Shown: piece after piece, positions 1 through 9,950 of the stretch
How positions within the stretch are numbered: the first letter of the stretch is position 1
How the letters are laid out: every line of letters starts with the position of its first letter
Assembly: GCA_963575645.1 (NCBI GenBank)
Contig: OY754465.1
Span: 38,590,401 to 38,654,400 of the forward strand
DNA length: 64,000 bases
Origin: Xanthostigma xanthostigma
Lineage: Eukaryota; Arthropoda; Insecta; Raphidioptera; Raphidiidae
Reading direction: 5' to 3'
Program-made: the position numbers and the translations under genes
Notes under the pieces: model-generated
The model's database searches: none
Seen by the model: the letters and a program-made list of their open reading frames with translations, nothing else
What the model was told of the DNA's origin: nothing

Positions 1-356
1 ACAACAAATGACAGTACAAAGTAAAACACAACCACAAGTTTATAACATAACAAAGTAAACAAACACAAAACAATAGAATCACGTAATGCATTAACAGAAA
101 ACCAAAGGAGATGAGTGCATCCACTGCATTGAGTATCGGTGACTTTAACACTGCAAGGTCTTTCAAACTGCAGAAGATGCAACAACTAAGTGTGTAAATG
201 CACTGAAGTTGCACAAGTTTGTTCTACCAATATTGAGTATTATTCTGAACAAGATATCTGATGATAATAATAATACATACGTAACTAACACAACAACCAG
301 GTGATCTTTATATTTGTGAGTAACTGGCTCGGCGTTACCCGTTCCTCAATGGCGAC
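1..356. other. Non-coding AT-rich DNA
   Basis: I see no gene, RNA or clear repeat here. Composition is AT-rich, with short A-rich runs typical of insect intergenic or intronic DNA. Confidence 0.5.
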
Positions 357-490
357 AGAATGCGACGCGATGCGACTAAATACAGCTTCAAAAATGTGTT
401 TTTAAATTCAGCTATTTACACAAGAGCGGCGCGGTTCAGCAGCAATGCGACGCGACAAAATTCCACTCTCAGGAGCTACCGCATCGCCTA
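357..490. repeat. GC-rich patch, possible MITE fragment
   Basis: A locally GC-rich stretch in AT-rich DNA carries the word ATGCGACGCGA twice (360-370 and 445-455). It also has CGATGCG near 367 answered by CGCATCG near 480 in inverted orientation. Repeated GCGA words framed by inverted ends are typical of small non-autonomous DNA transposons, but I cannot define both termini. Confidence 0.3.
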
Positions 491-676
491 GTGAAAAATA
501 GGGAAAAATCAAATTTAAATTAACCTAGTATATTACATGTAACGGTTTTACGAAAGCTTTATACGCGTCTCAGTTCACGTCTAGTCTTAATGTGACAGTA
601 TAGAGAGATAGAGTTTCAGAAGTGGGACTTTATTATTGAAAATTTTCTCCTCTTTAAGAATGCTTTTCAGTTTCCG

Positions 677-850
677 CTATTGCTTATAGTCTTTGAGTAA
701 TTGCCAAAAAGCTGAGGGGCTTTTTTGTTTTTCGTTTTTTGTTAATAACAAGTGTAATTTTTGTCGGCGAAAAAAATGAAAATACATATCGTCTTTTTCG
801 GAATATTTTTCCGAATCGAATAAGTTATTGCTCATATTTTTTGGAGACAT
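677..850 (-). CDS. Possible 57-residue open frame or terminal exon, unidentified
   Basis: An ATG-started frame on the minus strand (ATG at 850-848, stop at 679-677) encodes a charged 57-residue peptide rich in K, S, E and F, ending LLKDYKQ. An AATAAA on the minus strand (629-634) lies about 43 bp past the stop, which is a normal place for a poly(A) signal. The frame stays open upstream of the ATG to a short AG-ending acceptor-like site near 862. I recognise no domain. Chance open frames of this length are common in this window, so this is only a candidate. Confidence 0.2.
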   Translation of the reverse strand: MSPKNMSNNLFDSEKYSEKDDMYFHFFRRQKLHLLLTKNEKQKSPSAFWQLLKDYKQ

Positions 851-1599
851 GGATCTATTTTTCTTAAGAATCACCGTTTTTGTCTAGGCTAATAATGGAA
901 AGTAATCACAACTCTATTACCATGAAAACCAAATGAAAATAGGTTCTGTAGTTTTCAAATTTATCACGAACATACATACATACAGATTCAGACTGACACG
1001 AGAGACGGTGACTTTATTGTTCATAGTAATAGATTATATCTTTAGGAAGAAACAGTTTAATGTCGATCTCAAATTTTTGATGTATAAAATATTCGACCAT
1101 ATACTCAAAAATTAATAATGATATGTGTTTATGTTACAGACCGTATGTGTAAAGTAGACCGTATATAAAAGGACTAGTCCGTATAAAAGCGAACTGAAGA
1201 TAATATTCTGTTTGTGTAAGAAGCACATATTTTACAAACGTACTAACTGATTTATAAAAGGACTAGAAAATTTATATACCCCATAATTGCACCTAGACTC
1301 TTGCTGCTGGTGACTTTGAAAAATTAAACTTTTCGTACACTGGGAAGGAGAACGAAAATTAAAAAACTGAATCTTCTAAATAACCTTATTTTAAAATTTG
1401 GCTTCAGTCTGTTAGAATGAGTCTTCGTCTCTGCATATAGGTATATGCAGATGGACGAATGGACGTTTAAAACTTGCTTTTTAGATATTTAGAGACCATG
1501 AAAATTAGTTAGTCTTGAATACGCTTTTTTCGTCATTAGAAGACTCTTCACTTCTATTAAGAATAAAAAAAATATAATTTATATAATCATAACTTTTTT
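851..1599. other. Non-coding DNA with retroposon-like remnant
   Basis: No gene is seen. Around 935-1010 the sequence has the form of many insect non-LTR element tails: a phrase ending in GTTTTC, then an ACATACATACATA run, then GACAC. The 14-bp word TATAAAAGGACTAG occurs at 1164-1177 and again at 1253-1266, an 89-bp direct repeat of unknown meaning. Confidence 0.35.
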
Positions 1600-1690
1600 G
1601 GAGGCCCTTTGGCCTTGTAAAACTCCAGCCAACCGGACATTTATTCAGATACCAGTCAGTGCAGGTCAGGCTTGATTAGACATATCTACA
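1600..1690. repeat. Retroelement-tail-like fragment
   Basis: A GC-richer segment, read on the minus strand, resembles lepidopteran repeat sequence that I recall only loosely (CCGGTTGGCTGGAGTTTTAC followed by GGCCAAAGGGCCTCC). The family cannot be assigned without a repeat library. Confidence 0.25.
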
Positions 1691-3800
1691 ATTGCTTCTG
1701 TCAAATGAATTTTTTTTTGTAACAAAAAATCTAGTAATATACGTAAGGTGATCAGTAGTTCCAATTTGTTCGTAGCTGGACCGTTTTCAGTAAGCATTTT
1801 TAGATTCCTTATTATGTACAGTAAATTATGTTCCGTATTGCGATTTGAGTTCAATTGATATTTTTGCTGCTTGCACTTTACGGAATGCTGCTTGGGGGCT
1901 TACGATCTGCTCGCAAGGCGGACCTGCGACCCTTTCTGCAATTCCCGTTCGAACTTAGTCATAATCATTTTATTTATCCTAAAATAATGCAAACAGAGTA
2001 TGGACGATACGTCCCATACATACACATAGAAATAAAAACAGTTAAAATATATAATATAATATATAAAAGTCTTAAGTTTCCTGCTTCGAAATCTGGTCAT
2101 CTTAAGTACAGGTAAAATGTACGGAACTAAAATGTCAAATGAACGGGAGGTGTGTGATTGGCTGACTTATTCGTATAATTTCGGAGCACCATGTAAGAGT
2201 AGAGAGATGTTACGAATAACATTTCAAGTATTCATGTCGTGATAACCTTGTAGTTTTGTTGTTGTTTTGTAACAAAAGTGCATAACTTTGGTTTGCTATG
2301 TGTGTTCTTCAACTCATCAACCAGCACGCTTCAGTTCATGAACAGGCTATCACATGCAGGTGTAAATGTGTACGATAATAGAGGTCGTAGACCCAGCAAT
2401 GGATTTATATATTTTTTTAACAAGGCTATTAAAACAAAAGTTACATGTTTTTCTAGTAGAATCACATGCTCTTTGTAAGTTGGTTTCTCCCTGTGAATTA
2501 GTATAATATGACAGTGGCAAGTTGAGTCGTTTTTTTTAGTAATTACCTTTTTTTAAGATGCACCTGCAAGTATAGGGTTAAAGGGGCTAACCGCTAAGAA
2601 CTATTTCATATTTTCAATGTTTTTTAAGTCTAATCAATACCTTTGTTCACAGATTAGACCCTGAGAATTTGGAACTTGTAAAAGAGAAACCATATGACTG
2701 AAAAACTTTGAGGGTTTTTTTTTAATTAACGGTGGTTGGCTTGTCACCGGGAACACCGCAGCCTTTAGGGCTTATTGTGCTATCTCTCGATCCACTTGTA
2801 GGGTTTATATTTATCTGTACCTAAATGTTTAAGTTAGATTTAGAGTCTTAGACTAATTAATCAATATTTTAGTTTATTTACTTTTTTTAACTGGCCACTA
2901 TGGAAAAAATATTCACTTAAACAAACACAACAAACATTATGAAGAATAAAGTTTAATCGTCGTAAAATATTGAGCATTATATTTAAATACTACTGTGTGT
3001 ATTTAGGAATCCATGTCAAAAGTGTCTTCATATTACAGAAAATATGTAAGTAATTCTAATTCGGAAACATCTTTTAAATTAATTGAAATCAGGAGATTTC
3101 GTAATTGGAAGACCTAGTTCCGCTGAATGGTCATTTATTTGTAACAAGTAATAAATAAATAAGCTGTTTCAACAGTGATGGGACTTAACTCATCCGCCTT
3201 GGCATTACAAGAACAGTGCTTGTGTACAAGTTGCAGTGAATTGCAATAATTCATAAAAAAGATCAAGTTCATGGATTGTTCATAATTAATTTATCATCTT
3301 TAATCTATGAATTTATAATATTTAGATACTTAGTTTTGCCACTTTTTAAAGAAAAGTTCAAACTTATATAATTTATGTTTCGTATAAACAAACAAGATGG
3401 TAGCTCTATAATTTATATCAACAAATACAATTCATACTTTTTTTTGGAGCAAATATGTACAACACAAAATATGTATTGACCATTGCCATCGATTCCAGAA
3501 CTCTTTTTGTTTAAGCGAACATAATTTGTGATGAAACTAAGAAAGTGTAGAAAGCAGAAAACAGATATTTCATTTTTCAACACCGTCGCGTATTCAATAT
3601 TTTAATACATTATCCACAATAATCGATCGTTTCTATAAACAGAAGCAGAATTGTTGCTTAAAATTTTTGCATTTTAATTCGGTATAATATTTGTGGGTAC
3701 ATGTTAAAGTGGCTTATGTAAGATTTGTGATAAAATATAATAGTTGATTAATTAAATATAATATTCCAGTATAAGCATTTAGACTGCAGAGTCTAGATTG
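1691..3800. other. Mostly non-coding DNA, no firm gene
   Basis: There is no supportable gene. Points of note: a GC-rich patch at 1865-1955; a plus-strand splice-acceptor-like site at 2651-2652 followed by a 15-codon open frame ending at TGA 2699-2701, with AATAAA at 2945-2950; and a GC-rich patch at 2733-2805. The patches look like decayed repeats. The short plus-strand frame is too small to call. Confidence 0.4.
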
Positions 3801-3832
3801 TGATTTAAATTAATAGAAAAAGATTGCAATAC

Positions 3833-3896
3833 GGGTCAAATTCCTCGAGACCTCTTTTTAATAGATGCTCTGGAATGAAATTATATTTATGCCAAG
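3833..3896 (-). CDS. Candidate internal coding exon of an unidentified minus-strand gene
   Basis: A strong acceptor (pyrimidine-rich tract ending CCCACAG, AG at 3898-3897) opens a frame that reads WHKYNFIPEHLLKRGLEEFD and a little beyond. A weak donor, GTATTG, starts at 3832; without it the frame runs to a stop at 3807-3805. The exon begins with two bases of a split codon. The candidate first exon at 4924-4987 ends with one base of a split codon, so the two join in frame. I recognise no family. Support is the splice signal, the protein-like residue mix and phase agreement, which has a one-in-three chance of being luck. No third exon could be found to the left. Confidence 0.33.
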
Positions 3897-4224
3897 CTGT
3901 GGGAATAAAGTCAAAATAATTTATATATAAATTCCTGAAAGAATAATAGGTATGTGTATCTTAACTCAAAATTCGAAAACCACTAAAAATATTTTACTAA
4001 TTAAAAGCCTATTGCTTGATCAGTAACGTAGATTGTATATACAAAAGGGAGATGAGCTGTGAGCGAAATGGAAAAGAAAGTCTAGGATTTCATCTGTGAG
4101 AAATACTACATAGTCGATAAACCATAAGAGATAAGTGATAGGTATCATATTGTAGAGACTTGCTGCACTTGATTATTTCACTGTCAAACCAATTGTAAGT
4201 ACTTATATAATATACCACAAGGTG

Positions 4225-4367
4225 GAAGAAAATAGTATAAACTACACTGACCGAAAGTTTGATACCTTGCACTGCGCGTCATAATGCCCTCGGCTTCACT
4301 TTGGGCATCATGGCGCGCACTGCAAGTTATCAGACTTTCGGTCAGTGTAGTTTATACTATTTTCTTC
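4225..4367. repeat. 143-bp near-perfect hairpin (fold-back MITE-like)
   Basis: The segment is one long inverted repeat. The left arm begins GAAGAAAATAGTATAAACTA and the right arm ends with its reverse complement. The stem continues inward through TGCACTGCGCG, matched by CGCGCACTGCA with a few mismatches, to an inner ATGCCC/GGGCAT stem with a loop of about a dozen bases. A single snap-back of this size with no coding content suggests a palindromic MITE or the paired ends of a collapsed element. Confidence 0.6.
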
Positions 4368-4645
4368 ATACCTCGGTCGTAAGTACGTTTATTAAATACA
4401 TTAATTAAATAATAATTTATTATTTACATAAAACACAGATACATTCCAATTAAGCAACTATTAAGCTACTATTACCTAATATGTAATAGGGTTGCTATGG
4501 AAACGACATCTAAACAACAGTTGATAGGTTATTTTCTTTACTGCCCCCCGAACGTACGTACTTCCCGCATCAGTGCGTGTAATAATGTTAGACTTTCTGT
4601 CTTGCAATTGATGCCGAAAGTATGTACTTTCGATCGAGGTATGAA
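4362..4645. repeat. Pair of ~25-bp inverted repeats around 230 bp
   Basis: TTCTTCATACCTCGGTCGTA (from 4362) reappears in inverted orientation at 4621-4646 as a diverged copy around CGATCGAGGTATGAAG. The left member overlaps the right arm of the hairpin at 4225-4367, so one repeat family may have inserted or recombined more than once here. The enclosed open frame near 4497-4733 is unlike any protein I know. Confidence 0.3.
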
Positions 4646-4923
4646 GAAAAATATATTTGAGCCAAGCCGGTTAAGAAACCTAGTTAGTAGTAAGATAATA
4701 TGTCAAGCAAAAATAATATTTATTTTAAGTTAAGAAAATATGATTAATTTTTTTTATTATACACGTTCAACTTTCTAAGTTACATTAAAAAGTAATCTGA
4801 AAATATAACAGAAAATTGCAGTTCAGGTCCGCGCAGTAGATTTTTCGTGAAAACGCCGGAATTAAATCATAACATGTGTTTGGTATTACTGTTTCCTGTG
4901 TCAACGACGCCTGCACATGATAC

Positions 4924-4987
4924 GTAGGTGTTTGGGTTCTTTAGTTTCCTTTTCGACGCTGCCGTAGCTCTGGCTGTTGCTCGGCAT
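4924..4987 (-). CDS. Candidate first coding exon of an unidentified minus-strand gene
   Basis: An ATG at 4987-4985 opens a GC-rich frame of 21 complete codons (MPSNSQSYGSVEKETKEPKH plus L) up to a possible donor GTATCA at 4923. If not spliced, the frame runs to a stop eight codons later. Codon use is much GC-richer than the surrounding DNA. The frame is also open for about 29 codons upstream of this ATG, so the start is uncertain; I chose this ATG because the upstream part looks like leader sequence. A candidate promoter lies 150-310 bp upstream. The end phase fits the acceptor at 3896. Product unknown; the stretch is polar and shows no signal peptide. Confidence 0.33.
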
Positions 4988-5144
4988 TGGACTTTTTAGG
5001 CTTATTGCTTTTCTATCGATGCGAGCTTTCCGCTGACTTGCGTTTTTAAAATTCCGAGCATATTTGCGAATCACTTAACCATTTTAATTTTCAATTTAAC
5101 ACCAATTCACACTTATATTCCAGCAAATACTTTTATTGTCTCAC

Positions 5145-5301
5145 TGTTGGTCCTAGTAGTGCTCTACGAACTCTTTAAAACGACACCTGAATCAACGTCC
5201 TAGCTAAACGTGTTTCATTAATTTAACATTAATTTAAAACTTTACACAAAGCTAATTCATCATTATCACGGGCGTGCGCCTACACTCGTACGATGACGTC
5301 A
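5145..5301 (-). promoter_or_regulatory. Candidate promoter with full CRE palindrome
   Basis: A perfect TGACGTCA (cAMP-response-element/bZIP site) lies at 5294-5301 inside a CpG-rich patch (about 5270-5345). About 150 bp downstream on the minus strand is ACAGTGAG, resembling an arthropod initiator, and the candidate first coding exon follows. This spacing is what one expects for a CRE-driven promoter. No TATA box is evident. Confidence 0.35.
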
Positions 5302-6058
5302 TAGACAAAACAAAACATGCGCGACGAACTCGTACAGATATGCTATACCCGCTGTGGGCTCAACCGTTGTTAACGCATTATTAGCCTCGTAGTTATCAGC
5401 GACTGAAATTTAACGGAATTTTGTAACACAAGAAAGTTCGACCGGCTATCACTGTACTTAACGAGCGAATAGACTTTTTCATGTCAAAAATTACCGAGTA
5501 TAAAGACTTCGACATAGGTCACTTGGCTCTGTTACCCCAGATATTATTTTACGCTATAATAAGGTGTAACAAACAGTGAAAGGCGTTGTGCATATTTTAA
5601 TGGTATAGGTACATGTTGTACAATGTCGTTGTTTATTTTACAGTATTAGTAATCAAAACATTTTTGGACAAGTGAAATCTGTGCCCACGAAATTATTTAT
5701 TTGAAGCTAATTTATTTATTAAAATTAATACTGATTGAATTTTAATCCAATTCATAAATAACTAGATTTCACCCGCGTACAAGTTTGCGTTAGTCATCTT
5801 CTTACCATTCCTCAGCTCTTTTAGCAGAATCGCGATGATAATCCTGCCCGCAGTGAGAGATGAAGCCAGGCACCTATGCTATTACTATGACGCGGTGACT
5901 TCAGCTTTCGCCGCGCGTACTTTAAGAGGCCAGGGTTAACAGACGTCACGTAATTATAGTACATGTAACATAATTCTTCCCCTTTGTACTATGTACATAC
6001 AAAAGTACCTATGTGACGCAATTATACTATATTTTAATGGATACAGAAATATATCAAA
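5302..6058. other. Intergenic DNA with transposon-end remnant
   Basis: At about 5761-5795 the sequence ACTAGATTTCACCCGCG resembles the start of a repeat that is very common in Lepidoptera. A plus-strand ATG frame at 5481-5579 (32 codons, open upstream to about 5430) has a protein-like mix but no recognisable domain, and I do not call it. A GC-richer patch lies at 5880-5950. The rest shows nothing definite. Confidence 0.3.
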
Positions 6059-6100
6059 TACTAGCGGACCCGGCGAACTTCGTACCGCCTAACAGTATAA

Positions 6101-6568
6101 TATATACAGATTGTATCAAATCAAAACGGTCCATAGGACATTCTGTGTGTAAGACAGAGACGATATATAAAGATCTAAAGCAGTAAGTAAGAATGAGATA
6201 AATGATCGCTAATATAGTTACTGTGGTTACGTAAATAAATAATTACGTACACCAACTACAAATAAATTTATTATGTTGGCGGTTGAATTACCACCATAAA
6301 ACCATTTAATTATTTGGATTTTTTCCCGAACAGTATAAATAGCCATTTTATCAATAATTTCACTAGTGAATACTGACATTTGATAAAATTGTGATTTTTA
6401 CTGTAGAAAACAAAGACGATACTATCAGATTGTATAACCACAGTAACTAGCTATTAGCGATCATTTATCTCATTCTTACTTACTGCTTTAGTGCTTTATA
6501 TAATATCGTCTGTGTCTTACACACACAATGTTCTATGGACTGTTTTGATTTGATACAATCTGTATATA
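6101..6568. repeat. Inverted repeat, ~130-bp arms, ~205-bp spacer
   Basis: The left arm (6101-6230) starts TATATACAGATTGTATCAAA. The right arm (6436-6568) is its reverse complement with scattered differences and ends ATACAATCTGTATATA. The spacer of about 205 bp contains no gene. This looks like a fold-back DNA element nested in the larger repeat block. Confidence 0.65.
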
Positions 6569-6689
6569 TATCTATATAATTGGAACATCTATCTATCTAT
6601 TTTATTTATTTTAAAATATACATGGACGTATATGTGTGTATGTCGAGCACTCCGGCTGCGCCGTCGTGCCCGGTGCAAAAGAACGAATG

Positions 6690-6846
6690 GGGATATTTGA
6701 ATCTTTGATTAACGTCTGATTAGTACTCTTCAATAAATAAATTATCGACCAATTTTTCTAACAATTATATTGAGAACATATAATTATAATTCAATAAATT
6801 TATTGAATTATAATTATATATTTTTGTCAATATAATTGTCAGAAAA
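6690..6846. mobile_element. Small palindromic MITE-like repeat (copy A)
   Basis: A palindrome centred at 6798/6799 (TTCAATAAATTTATTGAA) has arms running out to about 6752 and 6846. The flank, with ATTATCGACCAATTTTTC and TTTGATTAACGTCTGATTAG, matches the flank and arms of another palindrome at 27526-27695 in the opposite orientation. The two are copies of one family. Confidence 0.5.
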
Positions 6847-7185
6847 ACTGATCCTAATGACTCGCACAATGGTTTATTATAAATCAATGTTTTTTTAATT
6901 TTTGACAGAATTTTTTCAAATCATACATAAGGCTGTTTATATTTTAAAACCATGGATACGAATTTAAAAAAAAATTCGTGTCTTTAATAATAATTATAAT
7001 CAAAGGAAGAAAAAAAATTTAAGGGTGGACTACCCCTAACATTTAGGGGGATGAAAAATAGATGTTGGCCGATTCTCATAGATACCGGATAAGCACAAAA
7101 AATTTCATCAAAATCCGTCAAGCCGTTTCGGAGGAGTTTGGCAACGAAAACTGTGACACGAGAATTTTATATATTAGATAGGTAT

Positions 7186-8079
7186 ATATTTTTGTTTATT
7201 AAAAAAATAACTCTAATTCAATAAAATCTCTCTAAAGTTTCGTAGCTGCGTCTCAATAAGTCATTAACAACAGAAAAAAGACAACCTGTGAAACTGAAGT
7301 TAGATTTTACTGTAATTAAAATTTAGTTTTTTAATGGCACAAGGAGGCAGAGCACTTTCGCCATAGATATAAAGATAATATTTTACCTCGTTTATTTTCT
7401 ATATAGTTAGCTACCTATTCGCCTTACAGTTTAGACTGTAGAGTATAGACAAAATACATCAATGCTATTCACTTTGGGAACTGGTAAACGCCCTTATTTT
7501 AAATTTTTGCATGGCGTACTATAATTTTCAGGCCTGCGCTATAATTTTACGACCCTGGTCACATAATTTTTTGTTCAAAGTCTGATAACCCCAGTTGGGA
7601 CAAAGACGCCATATTTGGCCAAATACAATGGAAGGGATTGTACTGAATGTAAAGCTATTATTCCATGACAGTGAACTTTTTGAAAATTTTTAAAAATGTA
7701 ACGCAAATAACAAAACTAACTTGAACAAGAAGGTAAATAAAATAAAAGAAAATTTTAAAATTAAATATCTATGTAATTATTGTATACATTGCACTGCTTT
7801 TATTAGAATGTATGGTTTTTGTACATATCACAAATCACTGTCATTTTCTATATTATTTGAGATTATGACATGTTGAAATTTATGTAATATTATAATTTAT
7901 GATAAAGAAGGAAATGAAATGTTTTTTCCTATTTCAAACTTAAAACTTGAAAGTATTGCACATTTCAGTTTCATGCACTGAAAGTAGCTGAAACAAGCAG
8001 AAAATTTTAATTTTACGCGAAAAACATGCGAATCGAACAAACCAATCAAAAATCCGTTACCTCTTTGTACTAACTCTAA
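7186..8079. other. AT-rich non-coding DNA
   Basis: No gene or well-defined repeat is seen in this stretch. It contains only low-complexity AT-rich sequence and short unremarkable open frames. Confidence 0.4.
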
Positions 8080-8255
8080 CAGGAGGAACTCTAGTTAGGT
8101 ACCAGAGAAACTCTAATCCTTTGTATTCCCTGATCTATCTGTAATAAATACTGTAGTAAATGTTCGATTAAAATTCGTTTAGTTTTTGAGTTACCTCGAT
8201 TAACAAACGCATTGACAGACAGACACGACATATAGACAAAAATTCTGAAAATGGA
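8080..8255. repeat. Non-LTR-like tail remnant
   Basis: The phrase AAAATTCGTTTAGTTTTTGA, followed by a GACAGACAGACACGAC run at 8213-8228, has the form of the 3' tail of many insect non-LTR retrotransposons or their derivatives. No coding part remains. Confidence 0.35.
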
Positions 8256-8337
8256 TAATGTTTTCAATGACACTTCTCTACGTTACTCCTGTAGGCAATT
8301 ATAGCTAGAAGCTCTAGCTGTAAAGATGCTTAAAAAA

Positions 8338-9212
8338 TTGGTTGTCTGTAAAGTCGGTTTACGGACGATAGTTTTACGTGATAACGTATTCCGTAATACA
8401 TAACCTAAATTTATATAATAATTATAATAATTCGAATCTATGATATTGCATCTTTCTCTTCAAATTTAGGTAAATTTTATTAAGTAGAATAATAAAACAC
8501 TATAAAAAGTACACTATTATTATATAAAAAACAACTATGGCATATATCTCTTTTATGCATGCGCCGATGTTCCCCAAAAACAATAGGCCACTTCATATTT
8601 GCATATCAAACATCCTCCCAAAATTTGGTTTTAATCCGCTTATCCTTGGTGTCGGAATGATAAGAAATGTCAAAAGTGACGTTTGCAACTGTCAAAGCAT
8701 TATGTTCTAATAATAATTAGTTTTTCCAATAGTTAACTTAGAAGGCGTTGCATTTCAGAAAATACTAATGTCAAAAAATTGAATTAAACATTAGAAATGC
8801 AGCCGTTTTCATGTTAAGACAAGACATACGTTATTTTCTAATTCATGTACGGCAAACAAAGACGACCGACCGCGTCGCGCGCGCGCCATACATTAGACAA
8901 CATTGCATTTATACAGCTATTTTTCTATATAAATTTGTATAAAAAAACTGTTTAGGCAAATTCTGTTATACGAAATCTATGTAAAATGTTCTCCTCTTTC
9001 GTTTAAGACTGGTTTCAAACCGATCTGATTTAAATTGAGCGAGAAATTAGCAAAAAGCACGCACAGGGTCAGGCGGAACGTTACGCGTTACGAACGTTAG
9101 GAGCGTTAGGAACGTTACGTTACACTTTTTCGTGCATGCAGTCGGTGTTTTATCAATTTATAAGATTGGTGATTCATCAATTTATAAGACGTTATCACGT
9201 CAAAAAATCTAT
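8338..9212 (+). mobile_element. Non-autonomous element family T1, long copy 1
   Basis: The copy starts ATTGGTTGTCTGTAAAGTCG and ends ATAAGACGTTATCACGTCAA. The word ACGTGATAACGT near the left end is answered by ACGTTATCACGT at the right end, so the subtermini are inverted repeats. Internally it has one GCATGCGCCGATGTTCCCC module, a central block (for example GAAGGCGTTGCATTTCA), and a short VNTR of ACGTTAGGAACGTTACG type near the right end. Frames are short and unrelated to any transposase, so it is non-autonomous. Superfamily not identifiable by eye. Confidence 0.7.
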
Positions 9213-9896
9213 TTCCCATTTCTGAATTCGCTGGTGTCTTCAGAATAGAAGGCTACTACCGTTTGGACAATATACGGTTCATTTTAGTTGGTATTCTGTG
9301 GTTCGAGTAGCATACATTTGATGTAGTGTAGGGTAGAGTTTTCTAAACTGGGGTTTTAGGGAAAGCGCGAATTCATCTCTCATGTCAGTGAGAAAATAGT
9401 AATTCTATAGTTTGCAATCTAGAACGTAAGTTTGTAAGTGGACAAAGCTCCACAGTTTGGCCGGCAAACAGATGTTGTTTGTGTACTACACATTACAGAA
9501 CTGAATTTTTTTTACGCAAAATCTACATCTAAGTTATAAATTGACAATTACTAAATTATTTATATTGATAATTTTTGCCGAGGGTACGGTAGAATTGATT
9601 AATTTTTTTTTAATTATTAAAAAGCTAAATAGTTGGCAAAACCAAACGTGCACATTTCGCAAGTTTTCCACTATATGACAAAAATTTAAAAAAAAACATT
9701 TGAAAAAGTACCTTTTTTAAAAAATTAAAGAAAGATAAAAATTTAAAGAAATACATAGATTAAAATAAAAAAAAAATTAAAAAACTTAAAAAAAATATTT
9801 TTTTAAGTTTGAAAAAAATAACAAAATATATATGTAATATATAAATATCAAGTGGAATTAAATGGAATTAAAAAAAATAAAAATCAATGATTTCGT
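9213..9896. other. AT-rich non-coding DNA
   Basis: No gene is seen. From about 9600 to 9860 the sequence is dominated by A and AT runs. Confidence 0.4.
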
Positions 9897-9950
9897 CATA
9901 AATCGAATCCAGGACTTTGTCGTTGCTGATCCGATGGCTTATCCACTACT
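9897..9950 (-). repeat. tRNA-like head (SINE remnant)
   Basis: On the minus strand, TAGTGGATAAG (9948-9938) matches the pol III A-box consensus fully. About 28 nt further on, GATTCGATTT (around 9909-9900) is a fair B box. This spacing is normal for tRNAs and tRNA-derived SINEs. The sequence does not fold into a full tRNA, so I read it as a SINE head. It lies directly against the large palindrome that begins at 9951. Confidence 0.4.

Larger units (their letters stand above)
6059..7185. mobile_element. Composite repeat block, decayed non-autonomous element(s)
   Basis: The block opens with GCGGACCCGGCGAACTTCGT, followed by ACCGCCTAACAGT. It closes at 7081-7180 with a phrase ending GAATTTTATATATTAGAT. 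Both motifs are frequent at repeat boundaries in insect, especially lepidopteran, genomes; I recognise them but cannot name the family. The opening motif recurs at 21506-21540. Inside lie two further inverted-repeat units (6101-6568 and 6752-6846). No transposase or reverse transcriptase frame survives. Confidence 0.5.

Noticed and set aside
1900..2100. Minus-strand 66-codon frame with a GC-rich end
   Set aside because: Part of a repeat-like GC patch; low-complexity I/Y/F run in the middle and no domain.
2653..2701. Plus-strand terminal exon after a good acceptor, reading LDPENLELVKEKPYD then stop, with AATAAA 245 bp on
   Set aside because: Only 15 codons and no phase-compatible upstream exon was found. 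Such chance cases are expected in this much AT-rich DNA.
5481..5579. Plus-strand 32-codon ATG frame, divergent from the candidate CRE promoter
   Set aside because: Protein-like residue mix but no motif, no clear donor and a length common by chance.
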